A stretch of 19,006 bases of DNA from Spongospora subterranea (GCA_900404475.1 OUQQ01000366.1:1-19006); one strand, 5' to 3'; shown: positions 1-10,450, numbered from the stretch's first letter. Made by a program: numbers and translations. The notes: a model not told the origin generated them from the sequence alone.

Positions 1-503
1 TTCTAGGAACTCTAGCAAGACTCTATTGAGTGGACTGCATTGAACAATGAGCTCCAGGTGATCGGACAATGTCGACCAGTATTGACACTATACATGGAAA
101 ATATCATGAAGAGATGATAATGGCAATAACATCCCAATAATGTCACACGAATAAATGATCAACAAATTTAAGTTAGCTCAGACCAAGTTTTAACTTGGAT
201 TGATGGGACAGAACATCTTCCTGCTATATGTGTGTCTCATATGTATTAATACTCAATTTAGCATTAACAGTATCAAATTATCGCAGTTCTAATAGGACAA
301 TTGTCGAACCGCATCTCAGGTCCAAACGGAGTAAATAACTGTCCACAACAAGATAAACTGTGTAAATTTCAGACAACACAAAAAGGTCAAGTGGGTGATG
401 TTATTGAGGTGAAGTCCGTGGCGGTGTCCGTGACGGTAGGTAAATCACCTGGTAGATGGCGGTACATGCACTGGCGTCAGAGATTGAGGATTTACGGGCA
501 ATC
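1..503. other. Upstream intergenic / 5' region of TSR1, no gene seen
   Basis: I find no conserved protein segment, tRNA or repeat here. The stretch is AT-rich up to about 300 and becomes more GC-rich just before the TSR1 start. An open frame that runs through the TSR1 start region in another phase is a shadow of that gene. The 5' untranslated region and promoter of TSR1 presumably lie here, but I see no convincing TATA box or other element. The tail of a neighbouring gene beyond the window edge cannot be excluded. Confidence 0.4.
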
Positions 504-2885
504 ATGGCCATCTCAGGTTCTCATCATCACAGATCCAATAACCCTGCCCCGAAACAGTTTAAGGGTAAATCTAAAGGGCGGGTCCGCCGTTTACACAAAG
601 GACGTGTTGATAATCCCTTTAAGGGATCAGCTGTAAATCTATCGAACAGCAAAGTGAAGCGACCTTTGAAGCGATCAGCTAATCTGCATGGTTCATGTCC
701 TAGATTAGTGGCATTATTACCATGTCATGAATTAGCTGATGTTCATTCAGCTCGTAACCTGTTAATATCAGCTGCTGGTGGATTACCCGATCATTTAACG
801 GCCATTGGGCCAATTACATTATCCAATATCACATTCATAGAGGGTGATCACACTGATATTCATCATATCCTCATGGATCTATCACTTACACATATATATT
901 ATAGTTCAACGAGATGCGTTCTCTGTATTGGATGCTGCCAAGGTTGCCGATATCATTATCCCCATCGTATGTCCACGCTCGACATCTCAGGCGAATGACG
1001 CCCTGGGTATGGACGATAAAGGCGAGGAATTCATGACGATGGTGAAGGCGCAAGGCCTGCCTGCTTGTATTGTTATGATGCAAGGGACGCAAGGGAAGAC
1101 CGCCTCCTTTATCAAAAAAACCTGTACCCGATATATCCACACCATATTACCTGATAAGCCCAAGGTGATGGCGATAGAGCAGGTAATATCGTCATGATGA
1201 TCGCTACAGTCCTTACACATATCTCATCATGTCCACAATAGTCTGCCGCTGCCATCCGCTCCATCCAATCGGCATCGCTAAAGCCCATCACCTGGAGGTC
1301 AGCTCGCCCTCATATGCTCGCCGATCAATCGGCCATCATATCTGATGACGGTTCGCTATCCACTATTGCGGTTAAAGGATATGTTCGAGGAGATGGACAA
1401 GCGATGAACCCCGATTGTTTAGTTCATATTACAGGATATGGAGATTTCCAGGTGGAATATATTGAATCTGGTTCGAATACACATCGGTCAAATCCAGATA
1501 ATCGTCAATCCCTTGATGGTGTTTGCCCATTAGGTACATTATTATTCGTTTATTGTTGAACCCGGTCATTGACATGATATCAGATCCGTTGGCTAATGAA
1601 CAATCGCTGATTACCGAACAGGAGATAGCGGAATGCGAGGAGGAGACCCGGCAACGATTACTGCAAGAGCGTAAAGACCGTTTGATATCGAATGATGGGT
1701 TGAGCGAGTATCAGGCGACATGGGAGATGGCCATGTCCTCTGATGATGATCACGATGATAGCAATGGCGATTGCCGCATGGAATTAGATAGGAATGATAA
1801 GCCAAGCGTAGCAATGGATGAAGGTGCAGACCATGCCGCATTAGCGATGAAATTTCGTATGGAGCGTGACGAGCTAGAGTTCCCTGATGAAGTTGACTGC
1901 CCGGTTGATCGAGAAGCGCGTGAACGCTTTCAAAAGTATCGAGGCCTTAAACAGTTTACATCATCAGCTTGGGATCCATTAGAGGATCTCCCAGTAGAAT
2001 ATGGTCATATCTTCAAGTTCCAAAACTATAACGCTGCACGAAAGCGTGTGCTATCGGAATGTCTGGAAGGTGTTGGTGCTTGTGGATACGCCACAGTATA
2101 CATATCAGGTGTTCCATCTTCAATGGCGCAACACATACTGTCTAATCCGATTATTGTCATCTCCCAGCTATTTCAATACGAGCGCCAAGTCAGTAACTCC
2201 ACCATTATCGGTTATTGCCCATTCTTATCAATCCTACCCATCTTTACAGGTATCGGTGTCCCACTATAAGATTCGCCGTTCATCGTCTGCCAACTATCCC
2301 ATCAAATCCAAGACGCCGTTAACGATTGCATGTGGATTTCGCCGATTCCCTGCTAGCCCCATCTTTTCTCAGGATACCAGTAATTGCGATAAGCACAGGG
2401 TTGAGCGGTTCTTACACGCCAATCGCTATATGATTGCCTCTTGTTATAGCCGTATCAATTTGGTCCATGCCACAACACTAATGTTCGATAATGATAAGAT
2501 GATCGCTAGTGGATCGCAGATCAATGTCGATCCTAGCCGATTACTGATCAAGCGTATAGTTTTAACCGGATATCCTATTCGTGTTCATAAAAGGCGTGCT
2601 GTCGTCAGGTATATACCGATATCGTCCCATCGTTCGCCATCAATGTTAATTATTGACCCGTTTAGGTACATGTTCTTTCGCCCATCCGATATTCGATGGT
2701 TCAAGCCAGTTTCATTATGCACAAAAGGTGGTTTAATTGGACAGATTGATGAACCTCTCGGTACTCATGGGTATTTCAAATGCTCATTCAATGGATTCCT
2801 TAAATATAACGACACGGTCTGCATGTATCTGTATAAGCGCCAGTTCCCACCATGGAATCCTGATCACTTCTCTGGCTCATTATGA
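504..2885 (+). CDS. TSR1: Ribosome biogenesis protein TSR1, five exons
   Basis: TSR1 is a GTPase-like but inactive factor that binds pre-40S particles late in small-subunit maturation. Predicted exons are 504-843, 905-1182, 1242-1533, 1584-2188 and 2250-2885, giving 716 aa with all phases closing; introns are 50-61 nt. The N terminus is basic, with RLHKGRV matching RLYKGKV of yeast Tsr1. An AARP2CN-type segment contains GYVRG (252-256) and VHITGYGDF (267-275). A low-complexity acidic stretch precedes FPDEVD (403-408) and RFQKYRGLKQF (from 418). The C-terminal domain carries CGFRRFPASPIFSQ (from 533) and EPLGTHGYFKCSF (from 673). Human and yeast proteins are about 800 and 790 aa, so this one is slightly short. 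The ATG at 504 gives MAISGSHHHRS, resembling yeast MAGHSHRS. An in-frame ATG at 456 would add 16 residues and is less likely. Apparent frame changes are introns, not mutations. Confidence 0.95.
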
Positions 2886-3331
2886 TCATATCTTCTTATT
2901 GCCAACAGGCCTGCCCCTGATTGTGTTGACAGGGCTCAATCAATATATATTCAACATAAACTGACGTACTAATACCTATTTTACATTGGCTCAAATGGCG
3001 ACACTAATGAGGATTATTTTAGACCACGGGATTTGTGACTTTTGAGTTGGTATTGATAGATGATTCATTCCGATGTGCTTTATTACTTGTGATGGACATC
3101 AGTTGAAGGGCTGAGAATAGTTTTTACAGCAAGACAGCGCTATCTGAACAGGGGACAGCGCTCAGGAAAACGTTTTACAATTTCGAAATAATTTAAAGGA
3201 GGAATGAGAATGGGCATCTCTCTCCACTGAACCATGTTGCTGAATAAGGACATTAAGGCGACGGCAAAACTCGAGAGATTAAGGCGGTTTTATGTCCATT
3301 GTTGATTAATGTCTTGAAGACCGAGACATTA

Positions 3332-3511
3332 TCATCGGTTGAGACCACCCCACTTCTGTCGGAGGTTGCTAGCTGTAGCGAGAAGAGGTCTGGTGAGTCT
3401 TGAACCAATACTTCTCAGAAGCCTGATCTGCTCCATGATCGCATTAAACCCAACGACGTCAACTGCACGGGCCAAGTTTCCATGCCTTCCCCTGCCAGTT
3501 TTGGCAATCAT
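3332..3511 (-). CDS. Possible small ORF, 59 aa, Arg/Leu-rich, unidentified
   Basis: This open frame starts at ATG 3511 and ends at TGA 3332-3334, with an in-frame stop just upstream of the ATG. The product starts with a basic, glycine-containing stretch (TGRGRHGN). An internal Met is followed by QIRLLRSIGSRLTRPLLATA, which looks like an amphipathic mitochondrial presequence: Arg, Leu and Ser rich, with no acidic residues. No family is recognised. A neighbouring frame of the same strand is also open over the 3' half, so a missed splice junction or a pure chance ORF are both possible. It is listed because composition is protein-like, not because homology supports it. Confidence 0.22.
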   Translation of the reverse strand: MIAKTGRGRHGNLARAVDVVGFNAIMEQIRLLRSIGSRLTRPLLATASNLRQKWGGLNR

Positions 3512-3601
3512 CTTGGACTAAGGTGTTGGACACACATCATACAATAGAGTCATGGAACAACGAGATTATGGAATTTTAGTGTTATTTTTTCGAAACAATG
3601 C

Positions 3602-3630
3602 GTCTGGAGTTGCGTCTGGATTAGGTCTGG
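3602..3630 (+). repeat. Three GTCTGG hexamers spaced 12 and 11 bp
   Basis: GTCTGG occurs at 3602-3607, 3614-3619 and 3625-3630, about one helical turn apart and roughly 185-215 bp upstream of the TMX-like start codon. It could be a factor-binding cluster or a decayed short tandem repeat. It also lies inside an open minus-strand frame, so a coding explanation is not excluded. Function is unknown. Confidence 0.4.
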
Positions 3631-3815
3631 GGTGGCCGGGTGGCGCAATCCCACAAAACAGGTGTTTGTAACGACGGGTGGCGGAGTGGCACATAGGAGT
3701 ACAGTACATATAACATTACAGTGAGGAACGGAAGGTGTGCGCAGCCTCTCCCACATAAACTTTCTCAAAGGGAAAGGACATTAAACATTATTACTCTTTC
3801 GTGAAGGTGTTAATC

Positions 3816-4823
3816 ATGTCGACAACCCTTTATACTCTTATTTCAGCCGGCGCTATCGCCGTTGTTGTTACGTCATTCCTGGTGTCTGGAAATGATAATC
3901 CTCAGGCCGCTGATTCTGGAGCCGATAAATCTGGAGTAGTCGTTCTTACTTCCGCAAATTTCGACGCCGAAACCCAATCAGATGGAGGTAACTCAAGTAC
4001 TTTCTAGTAATAACAGGTTTTTCAATTTATGGTACTGTTCAGGGTCCACGACAGGTATATGGTTCATTGAGTAAGTAATGATCGCCTCTTCGATATATTC
4101 ATGTTCGTGAATATCGGCTCCAATATAGTTTCTATGCATCATGGTGTGGTCACTGCAAGCATCTTCATCCAGTATAGATCTTCTTGTTCGATATCCACCG
4201 CGGTTCGGTTTCTTATGACAATGAACAGATATGGGAGAGCTTCGCTAATCGTGAAGACATAAAAGGTGTTCTTAATGTTGGAAAAATTGACTGCGATAAA
4301 CACAAAGGTTTCAATATCAGTAACTTGACTATGGCACATTCATCATCAGATTGTTTTAGATGTGTGTAGTCGATTCAGTGTTCAAGGATACCCAACGCTG
4401 AATCTTCTAGCTAATGGGCGTATGTACCGATACGTAAATAAGCCTCGAACTGAAGAAGAATTCAAAAATTTTGCACTTGATGGCTATCTCAATGAAGAAT
4501 CCGTTGCTATTCCTAAACCTTCAGGTGCCAAGGATGTCGTCAAGAACGGTTTGTTGACTCTGAGTATATTTTTAACATATGGAAAATTAAGGTTTTTGTT
4601 TCTAGAGCTGGAAGCCGCATGGAAGGATATCAAGTTGGTCGTCACCCAACGCCCTCAAGCCTCGACAATTATATTTTCGCTCGGGTAATATTAATTTACA
4701 GCTTTAATAACATTTTCTTATCACGTTGTCAGGTTCCTTTCGGGAATGGTCGTATCGATCGTTATCTTCACTTTTACAAGTTCCAAGGGCGCCGCTGCTG
4801 TCACTTCCAAGAAGCGCGATTAG
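3816..4823 (+). CDS. TMX-like membrane-anchored protein disulfide isomerase, seven exons
   Basis: This is a single-thioredoxin-domain PDI of the ER, expected to oxidise, reduce or isomerise disulfides of client proteins. Predicted exons are 3816-3987, 4043-4070, 4129-4171, 4229-4307, 4360-4548, 4606-4684 and 4733-4823 (226 aa; introns 48-58 nt). A hydrophobic N-terminal segment (about 5-24) should be a signal peptide. The active site FYASWCGHCKHL places the redox cysteines at C73 and C76 in the classic CGHC form. CSRFSVQGYPTL supplies the cis-proline. A C-terminal membrane span lies at about 190-210, followed by a short tail ending KKRD, which fits the KKxx COPI retrieval signal of type I ER proteins; TMX3 ends similarly. 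It has one catalytic domain and is short compared with TMX1 or TMX3, so assignment to a TMX subtype is not made. The start ATG at 3816 is the first in frame. The intron 4549-4605 is a multiple of three and lacks stops, so it is the least certain junction. Confidence 0.9.
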
Positions 4824-6174
4824 GTTTTTTGTTATCTGTGGATATCAATATCTTCGTAATACAAAATCAGTTCAACTGGGCCAATGTTTGTAAATTTCAT
4901 TCAGTATGTAGACATAATCTCATGAAGTTGTCAAACCATAGTTTAAGATACAAATACATCTTCGATTATCTCTGGACGAAAATGAAAACCCCAACGAACT
5001 CAGTCGCTTTCCTGACCACTGCAGATTCGTTTCTCTCTTTATTAAAAAAGTCAAACTTCCTGATCGTTTTTTGACTTGAGAGAAAGGCCTATTCTAACGG
5101 CATCCCATTTGTGTGTTCTTTCGGCGACCATTTTTTTTGGAAACAAAATGTTGCCATCCTTAGCAGCACTCACTCATCAATCGTGTGTCTCCAAATATGT
5201 GCAGATGCCACTCATCAGCGCCCCAAGAATCTCAGATTAGGAAAAGATGGATCCAACAGGATCAACATTTCTTACGAATCGACCCGAGATGGGCAGGTTT
5301 TTATGCTGTCCACCAGTCCGTCTGATTTTTCCAAACTGGAAAGAAATTGAAACACGAAATAAAATCATTCTGTGGGTGGATGGCCCAGATAAGCGGAATA
5401 GGTAGATCATTAGTTGATGAAGATTATGTCCATCTGTATTGAAAATGTATGAAAGGCACACGAGTCCGGATCTATCGCCTTTATCGAATGCTGTCCAAAT
5501 CTTTCTGTCTATTACAATTCTGCCATTGACGACCATAACTGTATGTTATTCCATGAACCAATTAATATTTTTCGGTCGTGGTTATCATGATGGAACTGAG
5601 AGCTAAATACGGAGGAGACGTTAGAAAGCGATTGTCATTAGGAGTGACGGCTAATGGTGACGACTTTGTGCTAAAAATGTATCTTGATGTTGGGGAAAAA
5701 ACAGATTCAATATGACCAATATGTCTAAATTTATTGGTTGGATTCCGCAACATTCTATTTTGGTACAAAAGGCGTATATGACGAATTGACCTCGAAAAGG
5801 GCATTATTGGCACCCACTCATTCGACAATATAAGTGTTCACCAACATATTTGATCATCATTAGATAATCTACCGGCGCTTCAGAAACGGTGACTTTATAA
5901 AAACACAGTTAAATAAAGATCCTGTCATGAATCACGAAATTTGAATAGCAAATTTTAGACTTTGTCCGAAACATCTTCATCAGTGCATGTAGACAAGCTT
6001 TGCTGTTTAAAGACCACTAATTCTAGAGACGTCAATAACATAGTGAGGACCACTAGACAAGCCGTTTAGAATCGATCTTGAACAAAAACCATCTTTGTCT
6101 TTTGAATATAGCAAAGGTTTATTGATTGGTCGTTGTAAAAGTATTTGAAGTTTGTGTTTTTGTTGGGATGATGC
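4824..6174. other. 1.35 kb between convergent genes, no convincing gene
   Basis: The TMX-like gene and NOG1 converge on this stretch, which is large for such a compact genome. Several 30-80 codon frames are open on both strands, but none shows a recognised domain. The most protein-like pieces on the plus strand are a frame around 4951-5072 (LSRFPDHCRFVSLF) and frames at 5230-5400 and 5450-5530. The last two can be joined in phase by a GTAG intron at 5402-5453. Another is 5587-5715 (RAKYGGDVRKRLSL). I could not assemble them into one gene. Two 3' UTRs, a decayed gene or a fast-evolving gene are all possible. NOG1's likely poly(A) signal lies at the right edge. Confidence 0.4.
6118..6123 (-). 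terminator. Polyadenylation signal AATAAA of NOG1
   Basis: The minus strand reads AATAAA about 52 nt past the NOG1 stop codon at 6175. The position is right for a canonical poly(A) signal, but a hexamer alone is weak evidence. Confidence 0.45.
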
Positions 6175-9100
6175 TCACCGTCTATCAGTTTTACCAATAC
6201 CGCGTTTGCCGGAGAAGAGCCATTTAGGTTTGGCGTCACGAATGGCGCGATCAGCTTCGCCTGCTCGGCCCATCCGATTTGATTCGCGTTGCACATTCTT
6301 GGAGATCTTACGAGCTTTCGAACGAGACCTGAACCACAAAGAGAAAAGGGCATTTTTAGCAGACCGCACAACCCCGAGGAACGATCAATGAAAAATTTGA
6401 CAAGAGCGTTGAATCTGATGAAAACCAGACAAAAACGGATATCGTAAAAACGGCTAATGGAAGTAATAAGTTTTCATCGGCAGATTGTGAACTGTTGCGG
6501 GCATGTTACGTATTCAAAACTACGAACTACACAAATTTTAACATAGAACAGAAAACGGGACATACCTCTCATCTTTGAAGGCCGCTTCTTTGCCCGGTGT
6601 CATCTCGCGGTTATGGCGTCCTTTCGATGGGTTTCGAATAGTGTGCGCCTCGCCATCATCATTCATTGCGACAATTTCATCAACATTCACACGAGCGCGT
6701 TTACGTCCTCGGCTGCGTTCGCGTACAGCGCTGTTCGTAATGCCTAGTGAACTCAGATGCGCTTCGAATTCATCAATGGTCTTGGCCGGGCGTTTGGTTC
6801 GTGGCAATTGTGGCTGGTTCATGGTTCGGACTTGGCGAGCTTGCAGCTTCAACATGCGCTTCTTTTTATCGATGGCGTCGGCCAAAGCAGTTTGTTCAGG
6901 ATCACAATCCGATTCACTGTCCGAGACAATTTGAGATTCCAACATTTCTTCTTCAACTTCCAAAGCATTGAGACTAAACAAACAGCAGTTCAATTATCGG
7001 AAACGGTTGATGCGCAACTTAGGAACTAACCGAGACACAATATCTTCATCGAAGAAGTCGGCGACATTCTTGCCGTTCCAGATCTCTGGAATTTGATCAT
7101 GAGTCCAGTCTTCATTTTCAAGCTGCCAATGCATTCGCATATCAAAGTTGAAGACGCCGGCGCCGCCGTTCTCAGCCTCAATCATGCGTAGAGTTCGACG
7201 CGGTTCATCGGCTGTTTCTCCATCAACAAGCATGCCCGATGTGGCACGTTGGCGTTGCGCTGCCACCGAAGCAGGGATACATACTTCACGAACCTGAAAA
7301 CTGACATTAACGATCGAGTGACAGTTATTGGATGAACAGACGCATTGATACTAGCAACATTGCTTACAACGCGAAAAGAAAACTCAGTTCGAGAAGATGA
7401 GGCATAAAAACCAATAAGATACTAGTTATGAAACAATTTGTGAATAAAGAAATAACCTTGTGGTCGCGAGGGACGGGACGCGCAATATTGATACGATGAC
7501 GAACATGGTCAACTTTGCTCGATCGCAGTTTAGACGCAACACGATGCTCCAGTAGCAAATCACCTGGGAGAACAGGTTCAACAAGTTGAAAAAAACTGGG
7601 ACATCGAAAATATTCAAAAACAGGTTTTAAAAAAAAGACACAAGGGGAAATCATCGAACTATTCAGTATTCCTACGAAACCATAAAATGTTATTGATAAG
7701 ATGATGTAGTGGCATTACAAGCTGAGTTCTTAACGGTCTGGACACCATCACCGGCAATGTTCGACATTGGAATCATTGGAATAGCTCCGTCATTACAGGC
7801 GGAAGCCAATAAGGCCCGATCCTCTTCATCCAGCGCCTCCAGAGACCGAACATCGGTCTTGTTAGCCACCAAGAGTAACGGCTTGTTAACGAACAATGGC
7901 TTGATATTGTGGAATAATGAAACCTGTTGCAACAGATGAAAATATATAAATACGAGATGAAAGTCCTAGCGTGCGAAAAAAAGTGGGTTTGTGACACTGA
8001 AAGTACTTTGTGTGACAAAAAGGATCAAAAATAGACAAATCTGATTGAGGGACACATTGACCGAACCGGGATGAGGAAAACTGGCATATAACAGATGGAT
8101 TACCTGCTGTTTGATGGAATATTCACTAGTACCGGATATATCAACAATGAACAGAATGGCACAGTTCAGATGGGCCAGAGCGGTAATTGATTGCATCTCA
8201 ATAGTATTGCGGTCTTCCAAAGGATGGTCTACAAACAGGGGACGAATCAGTCTCGAGAAATACACTGGTCTTAAAAGCAAAACATTAAAAAACCGAGTGG
8301 AAACCCAAAAACTGTCATTACTGACCAACAAAAAAAAACATTGAAAGAGGGAAAAAGTTATCACAGAAAACAAAATGAATTGCGATGAGGAGATTGATGA
8401 TACATTGCCATACCGAGAATTCCTGGGGTATCAATAACTTGCCATCGCAGATACTTATAGTCCATATGGCCGACGAACAGGGATTTCGTAGTGAAGGCAT
8501 ATGGCTGAACATCAACATCGGCCCGCGTGACCTGATTAATGAAAGAGCTCTTGCCGACGTTAGGGTATCCCGTCAATAACAGAGTACGAGCACTTGGGTC
8601 AATGCTAGGTAGACGGCTTAAATGTTGGCGAACCTAGTAAACAGGAACAAAGTTTAAAGGCTTTGGGGATTTCACGAACGAAGGGCGACAGTGATAGAGC
8701 GAACCAATTTTCAAATTGAATCATAATTCCACAAGGAATTGCCCATGACTAACTCGGTAATCGCGATAAAATCAAAGATTTGCGCTTGAATATTTACCTG
8801 CTCCAAATAGCCAAGCGATGACTTCAGCTTCTTTGTGATGGTTCCCATTCGACCTAACGCTGCGCGCTTCAACAATTTACAACGATAGAGGGAGTCGCCG
8901 AACTTCAACAAACGAACATAATCTTTTGATACGTTATCGATTAGGGTTCGGGCCATGTTTAATTGACCCAACGCCAACTTGTAATGATCACGATCGTAAA
9001 GAACGTTAATGAGATCTCCATAGAAAGGGTGAATAGTCTCCAAACGAGGGAACTCATCAACAATGGCGCTGATACGCTCGTGGAAGGTCGATTGAGTGTA

Positions 9101-9537
9101 TTTCACCTATACAGTTCCCGATGATCACATCAATAATCCATACCGAATTAACATCAAATCAGTTATGGGGCTCATAAGATGAGAAACATCCTGGATAGAT
9201 ATTGTTGACAAAGATGACCGGTGAAATGACTAATTAGAAAACGACAAAAGGTGAACAGGAATATATATTGGGAAATGGGGATATGAACCACCAACAGATG
9301 AGGAATGGCACAAAAAGAGACCAAAACAATATATTTGAACACGATCTGATCACAGGCGGTAAAATGATCCCAATCGTGTGTAAATACCTTCATCATATAA
9401 AATTGGCGAATACGGGCAATACTGAATCGCTTATGGACTTGTGTTGCGGTTTTACGCTGTGTCCGGCTGAGGACAATATCCAATAGCTCAGTACTTGATG
9501 GCACAACCTTTAGGGTTCGGAAATTATACACCACCAT
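6175..9537 (-). CDS. NOG1: Nucleolar GTP-binding protein 1 (NOG1/GTPBP4), nine exons
   Basis: NOG1 is an essential nucleolar GTPase that binds pre-60S particles during large-subunit assembly. Exons in transcription order are 9537-9388, 9106-8798, 8633-8414, 8228-8104, 7923-7719, 7563-7457, 7293-7031, 6973-6566 and 6328-6175, closing to 646 aa (human 634, yeast 647). The N-terminal bundle matches human NOG1 closely ([20 protein letters not shown]). The G domain shows the P-loop GYPNVGKSS (from 175), [20 protein letters not shown] with the switch I region, DTPG (221-224) and NKTD (289-292), all intact. After [14 protein letters not shown] comes an acidic, then basic tail ending [12 protein letters not shown], as in the family. 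The start ATG at 9537 gives MVVYNFR, aligning with human MAHYNFK. Seven of its eight introns are 155-281 nt, longer than those of TSR1. The overall call is near certain; individual junctions rest on phase and conserved flanks. Confidence 0.97.
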
Positions 9538-9547
9538 GATTAACAGA

Positions 9548-9556
9548 TATATATAA
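9548..9556 (-). promoter_or_regulatory. TATA-like element upstream of NOG1
   Basis: The minus strand reads TTATATATA, ending about 11 nt before the NOG1 ATG, with an ATTGG (inverted CCAAT) pentamer a few bases further upstream. Used as a TATA box it would imply no leader or a very short one, so it may simply be an AT-rich leader. The call is weak. Confidence 0.25.
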
Positions 9557-9577
9557 GGCCAATAAACAGACAAGGGC

Positions 9578-9602
9578 GATGTCGTCAAAGGGCGACGACG
9601 TC
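9578..9602. repeat. Imperfect inverted repeat GATGTCGTC / GACGACGTC
   Basis: Arms at 9578-9586 and 9594-9602 pair at eight of nine positions around a seven-base spacer. The element sits 41-65 bp upstream of the NOG1 start codon. The right arm with its next base contains ACGTCA, a half-site resembling CRE/ATF elements. It could be a dimeric factor site or a hairpin in the 5' UTR. Function is not shown. Confidence 0.45.
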
Positions 9603-9970
9603 AATGAAGTTGCGACCAGGATTAGGAGGAGGACGGCAAAGCCCGCACGGACTCCGTCACGGACCTTTCCCGTCTGCACAGGCGGTAATGATCTCAGCGT
9701 TCATCGGTTGAGGTTTTGTCGTGTTGATGGGTGATATGGGTTTAGTGATACTGTCTTGAAAGGCATTAATTGGTCGTATTGTTCACAATATAAATCCTAT
9801 TATGTTAGGTATTGTCACATCAACATCGCTATCAAACTATTTATATTGATACCAATTTCCCCACCACAAAATTTCTATATTGGAAACTTTCCATAATATT
9901 CCTAATACGACGTCTTTAAACACTGTTGTCTGAGACCACCTTTTCCACTTTGCGATCAGCGTAAAGGGAC

Positions 9971-10178
9971 TCAATACATTTGAGACAAGAACAAAAATAA
10001 AGATAAACCGTCCGGCTTCTGTTTGACGTAATAATACGTTTGGTTGAGTTGAAATATTGTACCGGTAGTCGAATGGCGTGGTTTTGAATCATGTCATCCC
10101 ACGTTTTCTGCAGCAGCAAATGCATGCAGGCAAGATGTTCATCTGGACGATTGTGGGAGTTCTTACACCGAAATTGAT
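9971..10178 (-). other. Possible terminal exons of the unidentified minus-strand gene
   Basis: A minus-strand frame from about 10178 down is protein-like, with segments such as DEHLACMHLLLQKTWDDMIQ. It can be read either straight through to TAA at 9916, or through a 44-nt GT-AG intron (10060-10017) that leads to a short C terminus and TGA at 9971. An upstream acceptor with a TATTAAC branch-like sequence precedes it at about 10174. I could not connect it in phase to the upstream exons with certainty, because an in-frame TGA near 10266 intervenes. It may belong to the gene at 10451-11244, be a separate small gene, or be chance. Confidence 0.25.
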
Positions 10179-10450
10179 TCGTACCTCCAGAAGAAGCGAC
10201 ATCGTTAATACAGCAATCGTCGATCCCGGTGAATGGAAATGCCGTTCGAAGGGTTCGTGAGGTGGGTCAGTACAATTTCATGACATGTATGATGAACAGA
10301 CCATGAACTCTAGAATGGCAGATTAGTGCAATGGGAAGCAGAAGGTGGTGAGTTAACAGGGAACGATGGGTTGATAAAAGACAACAATAAATGCAAAAAG
10401 GAAACAGATCGACTGAGAAAAACAAACCCAGGACTGCAGTTGATAGAATT

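Larger units (their letters stand above)
2886..3815. other. Intergenic region between TSR1 and the TMX-like gene
   Basis: This 930 bp stretch holds no gene I can name. On the minus strand there are two short open frames, 3332-3511 (59 codons from ATG) and 3550-3756 (about 68 codons from ATG), neither with recognised similarity. Another minus-strand frame overlaps the first and stays open for about 50 codons (roughly 3250-3410). Three GTCTGG hexamers sit at 3602, 3614 and 3625. The last part must contain the promoter of the TMX-like gene. I see no tRNA-like or snRNA-like sequence. Confidence 0.4.
9538..9970. other. NOG1 promoter region and intergenic spacer
   Basis: This spacer lies between the NOG1 start codon and the lowest position that the upstream minus-strand gene might reach. 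It holds a TATA-like run close to the NOG1 start, a GC-rich block at about 9575-9685 and an imperfect inverted repeat at 9578-9602. The rest (9700-9900) is AT-rich with no open frame of note. Confidence 0.45.

Noticed and set aside
504..2885. TSR1 reading frame changes phase four times, suggesting a pseudogene with frameshifts
   Set aside because: Each change coincides with GT and AG borders 50-61 nt apart, and removing these segments gives a continuous, conserved 716-aa protein.
9107..9387. Intronic snoRNA in the longest NOG1 intron
   Set aside because: Fragments resembling C and D boxes (TTGATG, CTGA) are not arranged as a box C/D pair with a terminal stem.
10078..10260. Plus-strand 60-codon frame in the region of the unidentified minus-strand gene
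   Set aside because: It is the complement of the protein-like minus-strand frame, lacks a start of note and shows no family features.
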